In this document: positions 1-15,106 of the stretch, in pieces
Layout of the letters: each line of letters begins with the position of its first letter
Numbering within the stretch: the stretch's first letter is position 1
Assembly: GCA_000310025.1 (NCBI GenBank)
Contig: FN649753.1
Coordinates: 195,443-259,442, forward strand
Source of the DNA: Ectocarpus siliculosus
Taxonomy: Eukaryota > Sar > Phaeophyceae > Ectocarpales > Ectocarpaceae
DNA: 64,000 nt
Reading direction: 5' to 3'
Notes under the pieces: generated by a model
Seen by the model: the letters and a program-made list of their open reading frames with translations, nothing else
What the model was told of the DNA's origin: nothing
Databases searched by the model: none
Position numbers and translations under genes: made by a program

Positions 1-330
1 GAAACAGGGGGGCCTTTTTAGGGGAGAAAAAAAAAATTTTAAGCAACAACGGTTACAATTCCCCCTTTTTTTTCCTTGTGGGGGGAAAAGGGGGGGAGGG
101 TATTCTTTTTGGAAAGGGGGTAGGCGTTAGGGGGATTCCCTTGGGGAAAAAAAAAAAAAAAGGGGAAACCCCGCCCGCCGCCCCGGGCCCGCCGGGCCCC
201 CTTTAGAAAAAACTTGTGGGGTTCGTCCCCGGCCCAGAAGGGATGGGAAAGTTTTAAATTACAGGGAAAACCCCGGGTAAAAATTTGGGGTACCCCCCCC
301 CCCCCCCCCGGGGGTCCCAGATTCTTTCCC
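1..330. other. Low-quality contig edge
   Basis: The first ~330 bases are a run of long homopolymers (A, G, C and T blocks of 5-18) unlike anything else in the window. They look like poorly resolved sequence at a contig end. No coding signal is visible, and the 3' part of the DNAAF11 gene, which should lie here on the minus strand, cannot be followed into it. Confidence 0.6.
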
Positions 331-343
331 CCCTCTCTCTCAC

Positions 344-3342
344 CTGCTCGAGCTCAAAGTTGCGGTCCTTGGGCAAGTTTTCCTTCTGCCGTTCTTCTTT
401 CTCCCTCTTCTGCTCGGCCATCTCGCGGTATATCGCCGTGCGGGCCTCCGGCGTGTGCTTCGTAAGTTCCTCTTCCTCCCCTTTTCCGTCACAGGACTTG
501 TCGGTGCCGCTAGGCCGAGCATCGTGTCCTGGTTGGTCTGTGGCGCCGTCGCTCTTCGCCGGGGCTGTGGGGTGGTCGTCGGCATCCACGCCCCCCCCCC
601 GGCTGTGCTCGTTGTCGCTGTTGTTGTTTCCATCATGCTTTTCCTGAGATTCTAATTTAGCCGCTTCTTTCTCGGCGAGCTTGCGTTGTCTCACCTTTTG
701 AGAGATCGGGGGAGGGGGGAGAAGGCCGTTGTTCGTTACCTGTATCACCCCGATATTGAAATTTGTCTCGCCTGGAAGCATGTGCCTACGAACAACACTT
801 GTGCAGTCGTGTTGAAATAGGCGGGTGCAGCACGCGTGGTTGTGGGACGTTTGTTGAGCGGTACCACATGGTTGAATGCGAGATTGCAACACAGCAGCAG
901 CCAGAGGATACAAAAAAAGAAAAAAGGGACCGATGAAAAACACGGAGAGAGCGATACATCACGACTTTGTATCTGCACCTCAACAGTTCTTACCCCTCCC
1001 CCCATTCCCGTAAAACACGGCACATTTTTGCTACCAAAACTTGCCACCTCCTGCGCCAACCTCCTCACTCCCCGAATAACCCGGCACATTGCTGCTACGA
1101 AACTTGTCACCTCCTGTGCCAACAACGGGATCTCCTTGCGGAGGGCAGGCAGCCGCTGCTGCGCCTTTATTCGGTCCGTTCGGGTGATCTCCTTGCCGTC
1201 CAGGCGCTCCAATTGAGGCAGCCGAGCTATCGTGTACGCCTCGAAACCAGCCCATGACTGAAGAATCACGACACCATCACGTTAGCCCGAGGGGGGAGAG
1301 GGGGTACACTCTTTTGAGCGGCACTTGTTGCACAGGCAGGAGAGCGCGAGAGCATGGGGGAATGAGCGGCAACGTACACATGCGAGCAGCAGATCCTTGG
1401 ACGGAAGGGGCTGTCGGGCTAGAACCGAGTCAAGTTCTCTCGTAGAACAATGGTAAGAATTTGCACGCCATGATGGTCCATGTTTTGGACCAGGGGGGAA
1501 TGGGCCGTCGAGCCAAACCCTCTCACTGAGCAATAACAATTTGCACGCAGTGGTAGCCCATGAGGGTTGTTGGCGACGAATCTTCCATCCTTTATTCATG
1601 GGGTCCTCGACGAGTGGAGTCGCGAGGCTATCTAGCCCCCCACCTGACAAGGGTTGCCCATCATGTAGAGGTCTTTGAGATGCCGGTTACCCTCCATGGC
1701 AGACACGCTGTTCTCCAGCTCGTCCATGTCGACGAAGTTGACCGTTAGGTCCAGCTTGTTCAGAAACTCGCAAGACTGCAGGCCTTCAACCTGCTTGCGG
1801 CAGCAGCGGCAAGACAGGGTCGAGTCCCGAGAGTCAACGAGCGAAAGAAGCAAGAAAAACATAAAAAGAAGCACATTCTTATGCTTGGTGTTAGCCTTCT
1901 TGGGCAAAAGGGTTGACACTGTCTGATTTCTCCTGCTTGTGCTCTTCATATTTGGTTCGGAGCATTTCATTTGTGTAGGGAATCAACTCTCATTCTACAC
2001 AACTGTTGGTGTCATAGCATCACACATCCACAGACGCAGACCTTGGAGATGTTGTTGAGGGCGAGGTTGAGGTACTCTAGCTCCTTCATGTGGTGCAGGT
2101 TCTGCATCTTCCCGATGATGTTGTTCTGGAGATAGAGGATCTTGAGGCGGCGGCAGTTGCAGCCGAGGGTGTCGTCGATTGATTCCAATTCTTCCTGCAG
2201 CCGGTCGAAAACGAGCGTTGCGAAGCGAAAGTGTGGCTCGAGGAAACACAGCAATCGATACTATGCTGCCAAACGGTGTCTAGTCTAGCGCACTCACTGC
2301 TGTATGAAGACTACACCACATCTTCCACGACTGTGGTCATGTCTCGAACGGATAGAACTTCTATTGAATTATAATATTATCTTAAAACGTACCATGGTAA
2401 ACGTTGCGCCTCCTTGGAGCGTCGCCCACAACAGGGATCAGGTTGACCCGCTACTATAGTACACTGCTGCTTTGCCAGGCCTTACCGTTGGGGGGACTTG
2501 CTGAGAATAGCCTAGACTAAAAGCCGCTACTGCTGTAGCACCTCGAGAGTGAAAACCGAACACTTGACGTTGGCCCATCCAAGGCATAGCAACAGCAATA
2601 AGTCCTGATATGGGCGTGTTGGCTCCACCAGGGAACCCGGCGTGTGTGTAACTATCATACAACATACGGGTGGTAGGCAACGGGCACATACATGTGTTCC
2701 TCGTACGCAACACCCTTTTTGAGGTGTGTTTCCTCCCAAACCCTTGATTGTGTACGTGTTCAAACCGCAGGCAAACGAAGCAGAGCCTCCAAACTGCACT
2801 CCTCCCGCTGGTATCCATATCACCGCTGCTTCTCATGATACTCCCTGCTGGTGCTGCTGATGTTAGCGGTTTGAACGTTTGCACATTTACCCGCCCCCTC
2901 TCTCTGTCCGCCTCCACATTCACGTTTCACTGCAATCGTGTTTAGTTTTCTTTCTTATCAACCTCGGCGTGTAGACAGGGCGACGAAACCACTGATGAAA
3001 GTATGGTAGACGCAGGAGATACCGGGCCAGCGGTATTTTTGCAGGGCATGTTCTGCCTGCTCTGAGCGTCTACCGAGTAGATACACATCTGGCAGGCGGA
3101 GGCAGGATACTGCTGTAGGTCCGGTGCGGACTCCTTTGTGTCCAGCGAGCGGTGTAGCTGCAACACTACCCACGGGAAATTTTTCTTCGAGACCCAGTGC
3201 TCTCTATTTTTCGTCTGAAACGCAGCGATGGCTTTCGCTGGCCACTGACCTGGTGCAGGGAGAGCTCCTCGAGGGTGTGGATGAGACCTTCATTGTGCTC
3301 TGCCCTGCGGCGGATAAGGTCGATCGTGATCTTGTTCGGCAT
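344..3342 (-). CDS. Dynein axonemal assembly factor 11 (LRRC6), 3' truncated
   Basis: Cytoplasmic factor needed to pre-assemble axonemal dynein arms before delivery to the flagellum. Five exons are inferred on the minus strand: 3342-3250, 2194-2042, 1790-1644, 1257-1111 and about 694-344, all joined in phase 0 (297 residues). The ATG at 3342-3340 opens [19 protein letters not shown], followed by LEELSLHQ, matching the N terminus of animal LRRC6. Exons 2-3 carry leucine-rich repeats ([36 protein letters not shown]). Exon 4 carries the capping segment [12 protein letters not shown]. Exon 5 is a Lys/Glu-rich helix (KLAEKEAAK, then [15 protein letters not shown]). The C-terminal CS-like domain of the family is not seen, because the frame runs into the bad sequence below 330. 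Exon 4 is followed by a 63-bp duplication carrying a second possible donor. The starts of exons 1-4 are secure; the start of exon 5 could instead be 739. Confidence 0.88.
1018..1130. repeat. 63-bp direct duplication with splice donor
   Basis: Two copies lie about 63 bp apart (about 1018-1060 and 1082-1123), differing by a few substitutions and one indel. Each contains, on the minus strand, the coding end LAQE followed by a donor (GAG|GTGACA in the proximal copy, GAG|GTGGCA in the distal one). It overlaps the end of DNAAF11 exon 4. Confidence 0.8.
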
Positions 3343-5570
3343 CGCTTCGGATTTGGGAGTGTGCCGATGCGTTCTCCCCCGTGGCGATTCCCGATGAGCG
3401 GAGGCCGAAGGAACCCGCAAACGCACAGCTCAGATCGAGCACTCTCACAGGCGCGTGTACTAGCAGAGACAGAGGAAGCACAGCGGCGGTATCAGACCAA
3501 ACCAACCAGGCTTTATCAGGCATCTTACTCGGGGGCTCCGTGAAATCAACGCCGGCGCCTATCGGTTCTGCAGGCGTTTTCCGACGGTTTCATTAAATTT
3601 GTTCCGAAAGGAAGATTTTTCGCGACGGACGACAAGACGACACGCCCGTCCTGAGGTCTTTTCATTCTCACGCAGCGTGCAGGCATTAGTTGACCGATCA
3701 CGTCAAAAAGGAATAGGACCTGCACAGACATCCCATCTCTTGACTGTAAGAAGGGGGTGGAAATCAGCACGCTCGTACGTACCGGATTGGAACGAAAACA
3801 TCGGGTGCACGATGTACCCCAAGCGAGAGGCCCTTCGAGAGTCATGCCGAGAACTGGTCGCCGTCGTCATCGACGATGCCACCCCTAAACAGTGGGCAGA
3901 TTGGGTTCGAATCCCGGTGCGCGTGTCTGCTGTTATGGGGATTATGATGCACATACACAGTGACAGAGGCTGACGCCCACCGATCGATGTGGTCGACGTG
4001 ATAATGACTGTGTTTAGAAGTGTAGACTACCGTCTGTAGCTCGTAACTTCATCAGTGTGGAAGAAGATACACTGCTGTAGCAAGCTTGACTGTAGTGCAA
4101 CGTGGTAAACGTGTCGCGTATCTGACCTGGACGATTGCATGTAGTCTCCAGGCAATAAGGAAGTGGACTATAGGGTTTCCAGGAAACGACAATGACAACT
4201 TCGACACCCAGACAATCCGGAGAGATCACAGCGAGAGGATGATGTCCATCACCGCACGTCGAGATGCACACGAGCAGTAATAGTTCGTCCGCAAAAGTCG
4301 CATAGTCTATACCAATCGACTTACAAGGATGTCGATAGCGCATTGGTCTTCTACATGGACAACCACGAACGTACAGACGCACAGATATATTCATAGACTA
4401 AGTGTTACATGTATGGATATGGAAGCAAATCTCAAATCGCAACGAGCAAACTGTGTAAGTAACGGATCGGTAGGCTCGCCTGACTTTAACGACAGAGAAG
4501 AATCTGTCCGAATTACATACGATCTTGCTTTTGGGGACGGCCCCTCGCTCCCTATATATGTTCCTCGACACTTGCACTCTTGGTTCAGACGGGACACGTG
4601 TGCCGCACGCTTGCTGCAGGAACGGCTAGGGATAGGCAATGAGGGCATCTACTATCTAGGAGAACCACCTCTCTGTGATTCCAGAAAACCGAACAAAGAG
4701 GTTCAAACGCACACACCTCGAACGCCGCACAAATGAGCGTAGATGTATTATTGCTCTCGTTTCACAATAAATGTCGGTTCGATCTACGACGACAATGAAC
4801 TATCTCTGTTATGGCGTCGTCACCTCGTGGTAGTATGTAGCCTACTAGACTAAATGACGATGATATGATACTTTAGTGTGTGATCTTTTAGACAACGCTG
4901 TGAGAAATTAAACCACATTACAGATACTTTGTGAGCAGGTGAACATATCTATCATCATTGATCATTCATTGTACTTGGTGATACGTCACGACTTGGTGGT
5001 GGTCACCAGCGTTGTCACCGAGGTCGGAAATTTGGCACAGCCACCCTCAGCGGTGGTGTTGAGACTCGGGACTATGTTACCCAGGAACGGCAGAGAGATG
5101 AAGGAAAGCAATCATATATTATTCCACACGCCAGCCTCTCAGGCAAGCGGGTCACGCTACCTACAACAAGGAACGGCGCTCACCCCTCAAAGGCGAGTTC
5201 CAGGAGCACACCAGCGTGTGCTCTCCCGGGGGGGCCGACTTGGACCCCCAATCACATACAAACCCACACACCTATCTCATAGCGTATCCACGCACAGATC
5301 GGATTCATATCCAATCTTTGTTCAACGATGAATGCTTCCGCGTCGGACGCTGCTCAAACCACAGTGTTGCGCTGTAACGATGTCCTCAAGTGTCAACCAT
5401 CGAGGCACATTTGCTAGATTAGCACTTTGTGTTTCTCGGTAAAATGGTGCAGACGTTACGTTTCTTGACTACAGACATTGTGCCATACCGCGTTCGCAAG
5501 CAAGAGAGAGTAACATTGTCGAGCGCAAGCGGTCATCAAGAACCACAATTCCCTCTCTCACAACAAGCAG
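3343..5570. other. Spacer between divergent genes
   Basis: Region between the start of DNAAF11 (minus) and the first recognised exon of the ankyrin gene (plus). It must hold both promoters and the unseen 5' exon(s) of the ankyrin gene. No convincing coding exon was found. A tRNA-like segment lies at about 3836-3925 and a possible decayed ankyrin repeat at about 5171-5250. Confidence 0.5.
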
Positions 5571-10024
<4,454 letters not shown>

Positions 10025-10274
10025 ACAAAACGCGTCCGTAATCTTAGCCTTGGCAACCCCTCGTGCTTGAAGCGTAACCCGGCTTGGACAGGTCACGCTC
10101 GTGTTGAACAAATTTCTCATGCATATGCTTACGCCAAAGGTATCATCAGGAAAAACGATAGTCAATCGCATGCTGGCTTCCGACCAGCAACGGCATGAAC
10201 TCAGCTTTCACTCCAACGATCGACCGTAACAATCACCGCCTACTACATACTCCGAATCGACAACCAGCATTTTT

Positions 10275-12685
10275 TTATACCACAACTTTGGTCGGCCTCA
10301 GCGCAAACGACATCGCGGCTATCGCCGTATCGTCCTCTCCACCAGCTTCCTCGGCATATCCCTGACAGCGCGTCAAGTGCAGCTCCTGGAGCACGACCGA
10401 CCCGCCCCCGGCCCCGAAACCGGCCCCCTCCCCCGCCTCCCCCGCCTCCTCTTTCCTCGCGTTCACGATCCTCGAAAGGAGTCCCGCGAGCGCCCCGCCC
10501 TCGCCAAGGTCCCGATTGTCCGCGAGGTTGAGTGCGGCCAAGCTCCGGCTGCCTCCGGCGACGGCCCTGCTTCGCCCGTCCTCCCCGGTCCGGACCGTCA
10601 CCGCGCTCAGCGGGAGGCGCGTCTCGACTTTGGCGTCTTTCTTCTTCTTCATGGCGTCCGCGGCCAGCTTGTTCTGCGCCGCTATCTTGACGTCCGCGGC
10701 CGCCCGCTTCTCTTGCTCTGCGGGAAGGACCTCGTAGCCCCCTGCCAGCAACAGCCCGAAGGCCTCCGCGGAGGCAGGGGTCAGGGAATTTCTCGCCAGA
10801 GACAGGCCGCGCAGGACGGTGTTGATTCTCAGGGTCGCCGCGAACGCCGAGGCTCTGCGTTGGCGTTTTGGGGCATGTGGTTCGGCACGCACACGCATGT
10901 GCACACTGGGTGATGTTGCTTCATGCGTGTTGCAAGGGAAAGCCGTACACGACCAACGAGATGTGTTTCAAGTCGCTTTGCAAGCATTCGTGAGTCAGGG
11001 CATTGCGGTGTGCACTCGGCGGTGGATGTAGAAACAGCCCACACACAGAACGTGCACCAGATTAAAAAAATGGTGGTACGCTTTCAAGCGCCAGCTGAAC
11101 GATGGCTTGGCAAGCATTTTCCGGACTCTACCGTTGTATTGCTATTGCTACGTGGGACGTTTCCTACGGCAATCGATACCTTAGAAAATCTCCAAACAAC
11201 GGGAAGGTAAGACGATGGCCGTGTAGTTATCACGAGCTAGGATTATTCTGTCTCCGGCATCCACACCCACCCGCTGTTCCGCTGTACACACCTATCCACA
11301 CAGACTTCCAGCGCTCTCCACGCCGTACCGTGATCAAAGCGGAGTTGTCTACGAGTTTCGAACTTCACTCACCCGACGTCCGTGATTTTGTTGTCGAAGA
11401 GATTGAGGGAGCAAAGGGCAGTGTTCTCTTCGATGGCCTCAGCGAGGGCAATAGCCTCGGCGTCTCCGAGTGCGTTGCCTCTGAGGGATAGCGCCTTGAG
11501 CTTTGAGCCTGTGGACGTAGGATTCAAAGATAAACATCATTTTGGCTGTGTGGTTACAAGCGCAGGAGCGCCCGATGTACGGCGAAACAGACTAAAGCTG
11601 TGGCACAGCACAAGTGTTACTGTAATCATGTGAAGACTGAAGGCGGTCTTCGTACCAATATTTCGAAAGCCTGGCCATGGATGGGTACAAAAATGCGTAT
11701 GTTTGTGAGTTTTCTTGAAGCATTCAAGCTGGCGTCAAGTAGCGCACCCTCTTAGAGCAAGCTGCTCCCTGCAAGACAATCTCATACAAAAATGAGATCT
11801 TGAGCGCTGGTCCTCACCTTCACTGACAAGGCCGGCAAAATTTCTAGTCAACGATGAAAAACCCTCGGTCGCCGGCGCCTCCTCCAGTGCAGGCTCAGTT
11901 GGTCCTGAGGGGGGTGGTCTCGTGGGCGGTGACGACGACGACAGTACCACCGGCAGGGTGTTGTAGTCCAGGGCGAAACAGCGAACTGTTGTGTGTGGAA
12001 GGCCTTCTACGAGAACATCAATGGAAGCTCCCGTTAGGCCAGCGTTGTGAAAATCGACTGTGTCGACATCGGAGGATCTCTTGAGCGCCTCCATCATGAG
12101 GCGTACAGTCGTGAGATCCACCGCAAAGTTTCGGAGTTGGATAGTCGACGATGTTGTTTTCGAGGCTGCTGCTGCTGAGGCGTCTTGATTTGGGGTGTCT
12201 CCCGGCAGTCGTGACGCGAGGCATGGATGAGCTGGAACCTCGAAAAGTCTTGTTTGGCGAGAGGACAAGGGAGGCAAGGAAGGCATAGAAAAGAGCAAGA
12301 GCCATACGAGTGAAGCTGGGGGGAAATGCACTCAAACAGGACAACCTATGGAGGAAATGTACACAGCCGGAAGACCAACAGAACAACTGCTTGACAAGAT
12401 TGACACGTGTCTGGTATTTGTTCATCACCCTTTCTGCTTTACAGGAATGTTGTGTCCGGTTCCACGACGGTTGCTACAACAACGGTCAGGGTTGGTGTCA
12501 TCGCCATGGTTAACACACCGACACAGAGCGGCGTAGTCAGCGTCGAAGTTCCCTGCGGGCTTCTGCCCATCCTTCGCGGCCCAGTCTAGGCACTCAGCCT
12601 CCTCGTCCATTGCAGTGGCTTGCCAGGGATCACTGTGTTTCATCTTTGTTCGCACGGCAGTGGGCAACTTCTCCGCCTCCACCAT
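10275..12685 (-). CDS. Leucine-rich repeat protein (RNase-inhibitor type)
   Basis: Four minus-strand exons: 12685-12443, 12238-11818, 11508-11373 and 10854-10275 (stop TAA), 459 residues with matching phases 0, 1 and 2. Exons 2-4 hold classical LRR-RI repeats: LKALSLRGNALGDAEAIALA, LCSLNLFDNKITDVGASAF, VLRGLSLARNSLTPASAEAF and LAALNLADNRDLGEGGALAG. A Lys-rich insert (ADAMKKKKDAK) separates two repeats in exon 4. LRR-RI proteins are protein-binding scaffolds; no enzymatic domain, signal peptide or membrane segment is seen. Exon 1 (starting MVEAEKLPTAVRTKMK) has no repeats and rests only on an ATG, a weak donor (CCT|GTAAAG) and phase, so the N terminus is less sure than the rest. The gene is tail to tail with the ankyrin gene, only 250 bp away. 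Confidence 0.75.
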
Positions 12686-13203
12686 TGGTACGGACTGGGG
12701 TCGGCTTTGCAAGGGCACAACCCAAAAAGGTGTACAAGAAAATTATCCAGGGTGTGTACGTGCGGACCCGCGGTGTCTGTCTCGAAGGGTATAGGGTGTC
12801 GGGTTCCCCACTTCAAGACGGCACACAAGCGCGGATGTTGAATAAAACCTACGTATGTGGTCGGCCGTTACGTCGAAGTGCATTGCGCCGCTTTCAGAGA
12901 AGGACGGTCATGTGTCGCGTATATTCTCTACGAAAGGTTCCCTTGTAGCCGCGGTACGCGAGAGGGCGCGTAGCCGAGACGTTATTCATAGGGTTTGTAC
13001 GCGGCCTCGCGGTTGAAGATGGACAGAGTGGTGTGGTGTGCGGTTGTGAGCGTGGTGAGGTGGACACGGGTTCTCCACCACCTTTCGTTCCCCCTCGGGA
13101 AAACGCGGCGGAATGATTTTCTTCGCCTTGGCAACATGCAACATGCAACATGCATGGATCACTCTCTCTCTGAAAACCCATCTACGCTTGCGTTTGCAGA
13201 AAA
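12686..13203. promoter_or_regulatory. Putative bidirectional promoter region
   Basis: About 520 bp separates the inferred start codons of the LRR gene (minus) and the EF-hand-like gene (plus). With no room for separate long promoters, this segment probably drives both. No core motif is asserted. A short triple repeat of the ACATGCA type occurs near 13130-13155. Confidence 0.35.
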
Positions 13204-15106
13204 ATGGGTGCCGTCAGTGATGACAACGCTACGGGGAAGCGAGATGGCAAGGTGAATGTGCAAGAGCTTCTTGAGTTCATTTTTCCGAAGTCGCTGCAGC
13301 ATCCACTATCGACGGGCAGGCTATACGCATTCGCCCTGTACGGCCCGCTGGACTCCAACTCGGAGCTACGCTCTGGATACAACGGGCAACGGGTTGTAAG
13401 CACGTGGGAGATAGATACAATGTGCCTTCAATTCGAGCGTGAGGACATCTTACAGGTGTGAGGCACACACACGTATTGTAGGTAGGTATGATCTCTGGGT
13501 GTCAAAACTTGTGCGGGCGTGTTGTACATAGAGTTTACCTAACAGCGGTACGTATTTTGCACATGTCGAATGAACGTGCAATAGTTGTATGCGTGGTCTT
13601 CATGGAGTCGAATTCTTGTTTGATACTTCGAAGCGATACGAGAAACCATGTATACTCTCACCAGTTGGAAGACTGCCAAAGAGGGGGGCACTTTAGGCAG
13701 CAGAGATCTACCCCACCAACATGCACCATCCTTATCAGTCAACACACTTGGAGTTGCCTCGTCACAACAAGTCAAGTGAGCCTTCATAGCCACCCGGAGC
13801 GATACTACATTGTATTTCCCGCCAAAACAATGAGCATCGAGCCTACACCGTTGCCATCGATCGCTTCGCAGCACGATCCTTCATGCTCCAACCTCTCTCG
13901 AAACAATACTCAGGTTCCGGTTAACGTCCCATGTTATGCAACCCTACGAATGAATCAATGGATCAAACGCAAAGGTCTACATTTCGGGCGGGAGGCCGTT
14001 GTTCGTCTTGAACGATGCCCAGAAGGAAGAGGTCATCGCGCAGGCGGACAGCCACCTCAAGACGGCGAAAGGCCGCGGCTATCGCCGACAAGTCACCCGA
14101 GGGGAGGTCGTCGACCTGCTGTCAACCTTACCAAGATATGCCTCGGGACTCGTGAGCTTTCACGACGCTCAGAAGCTCATCATGGGATACCGAGAAAAGC
14201 AGATAGCACGATTCAAGGTCATCTTCCCCGAAATTGCCGGAGGAGCAGCTAGTAAGCAGGCGGGCCGGGCTTCAAAATCTTGCGCGCATGGAAACATCGG
14301 TGGCGGCGGGAAGACTCTGGACGGGGATGTAGGGCGTGGTGGCGGAGGCGATAGAAGTTGCGCTCTTGCGGAGACCACGGTCGTCGGACGGGCTCAAGCT
14401 GGCAAAGTTCTTGCATCGACTGAAAACATGTCGACAGGGTGCTCCGGCGGCGGCGGGGCGAAAAGAAAGGGCGGCAGGGCCAAGTTTAGCGCCGAAGTTG
14501 CTCCGGCTGAGATGTTCGTCAAGGACATGGGCCACACCCCAGCGGGCATAGCCAACCATGTAAACCTATCCTCCTCTTTCTGTCAATGTGGTGTGCCTGC
14601 AGTGTATCTCAAACTCTTTAACTCGGGCTTAGAGTAGAGCAGCTGTGTTTGCGGGGGAAACGGGCCGAACAATGTCCCTTGTCTTGAAATGAAATACTCA
14701 CCGGACGACAGTGTTCTACTCGCAAAGGGCCGAATGTTGTCGCAAGAAGATTGTGTCATACTTATCTCGACAACACGGCTCAAACGATGGATATTAGTTA
14801 CATACGTGGATGCAAGATCCGTAATGCCCTCTCGTTTTTCTCTGCCCCGCCCCCCGCCGCTCTGCACGCTCATCACACTCTGCCCTTCAGACTAGCAAGC
14901 TCTTGAGCACTCGTGCGTACAAGGTCAGCAACATCGCCGATGGCAACGACCCCGGACTGACTCAAAACGTGAAGCTCATCCGAGACGACAGACAACCGGA
15001 GCAGGGGCAAGGAACGTGGGACCCTTACGCTTGCCTGAGGGGGTACAACATCGGCGGTCACGTGCGGTCGGCGAGGAGTTCGACCACGGCCAAGCGCAAA
15101 GCCTGA
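13204..15106 (+). CDS. EF-hand-like protein, function unknown
   Basis: Three exons, 13204-13455, 13975-14559 and 14891-15106, all phase 0, give 350 residues ending in TGA. Exon 1 starts MGAVSDDNATGKRDG and contains KRDGKVNVQELLEFIFPK, which resembles the end of an EF-hand loop and its exiting helix, although the first loop position is not Asp. So calcium binding is doubtful. Exon 2 begins VYISGGRPLFVLNDAQKEEV and includes a helical stretch (SFHDAQKLIMGYREKQIARF), then a Gly/Ala/Lys-rich linker. Exon 3 has a compact conserved-looking tail (STRAYKVSNIADGNDPGLTQ, then DPYACLRGYNIGGH). I do not recognise the family. The layout recalls flagellar EF-hand proteins, but that is a guess. The ATG at 13204 follows an acceptor-like CAG, so an upstream exon is possible. 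Confidence 0.65.

Noticed and set aside
3805-3925. Functional tRNA with intron ending at 3925
   Set aside because: The T arm is good, but no 5' acceptor strand pairs fully with TGCGCGT and no anticodon arm could be drawn. Kept only as a tRNA-like finding.
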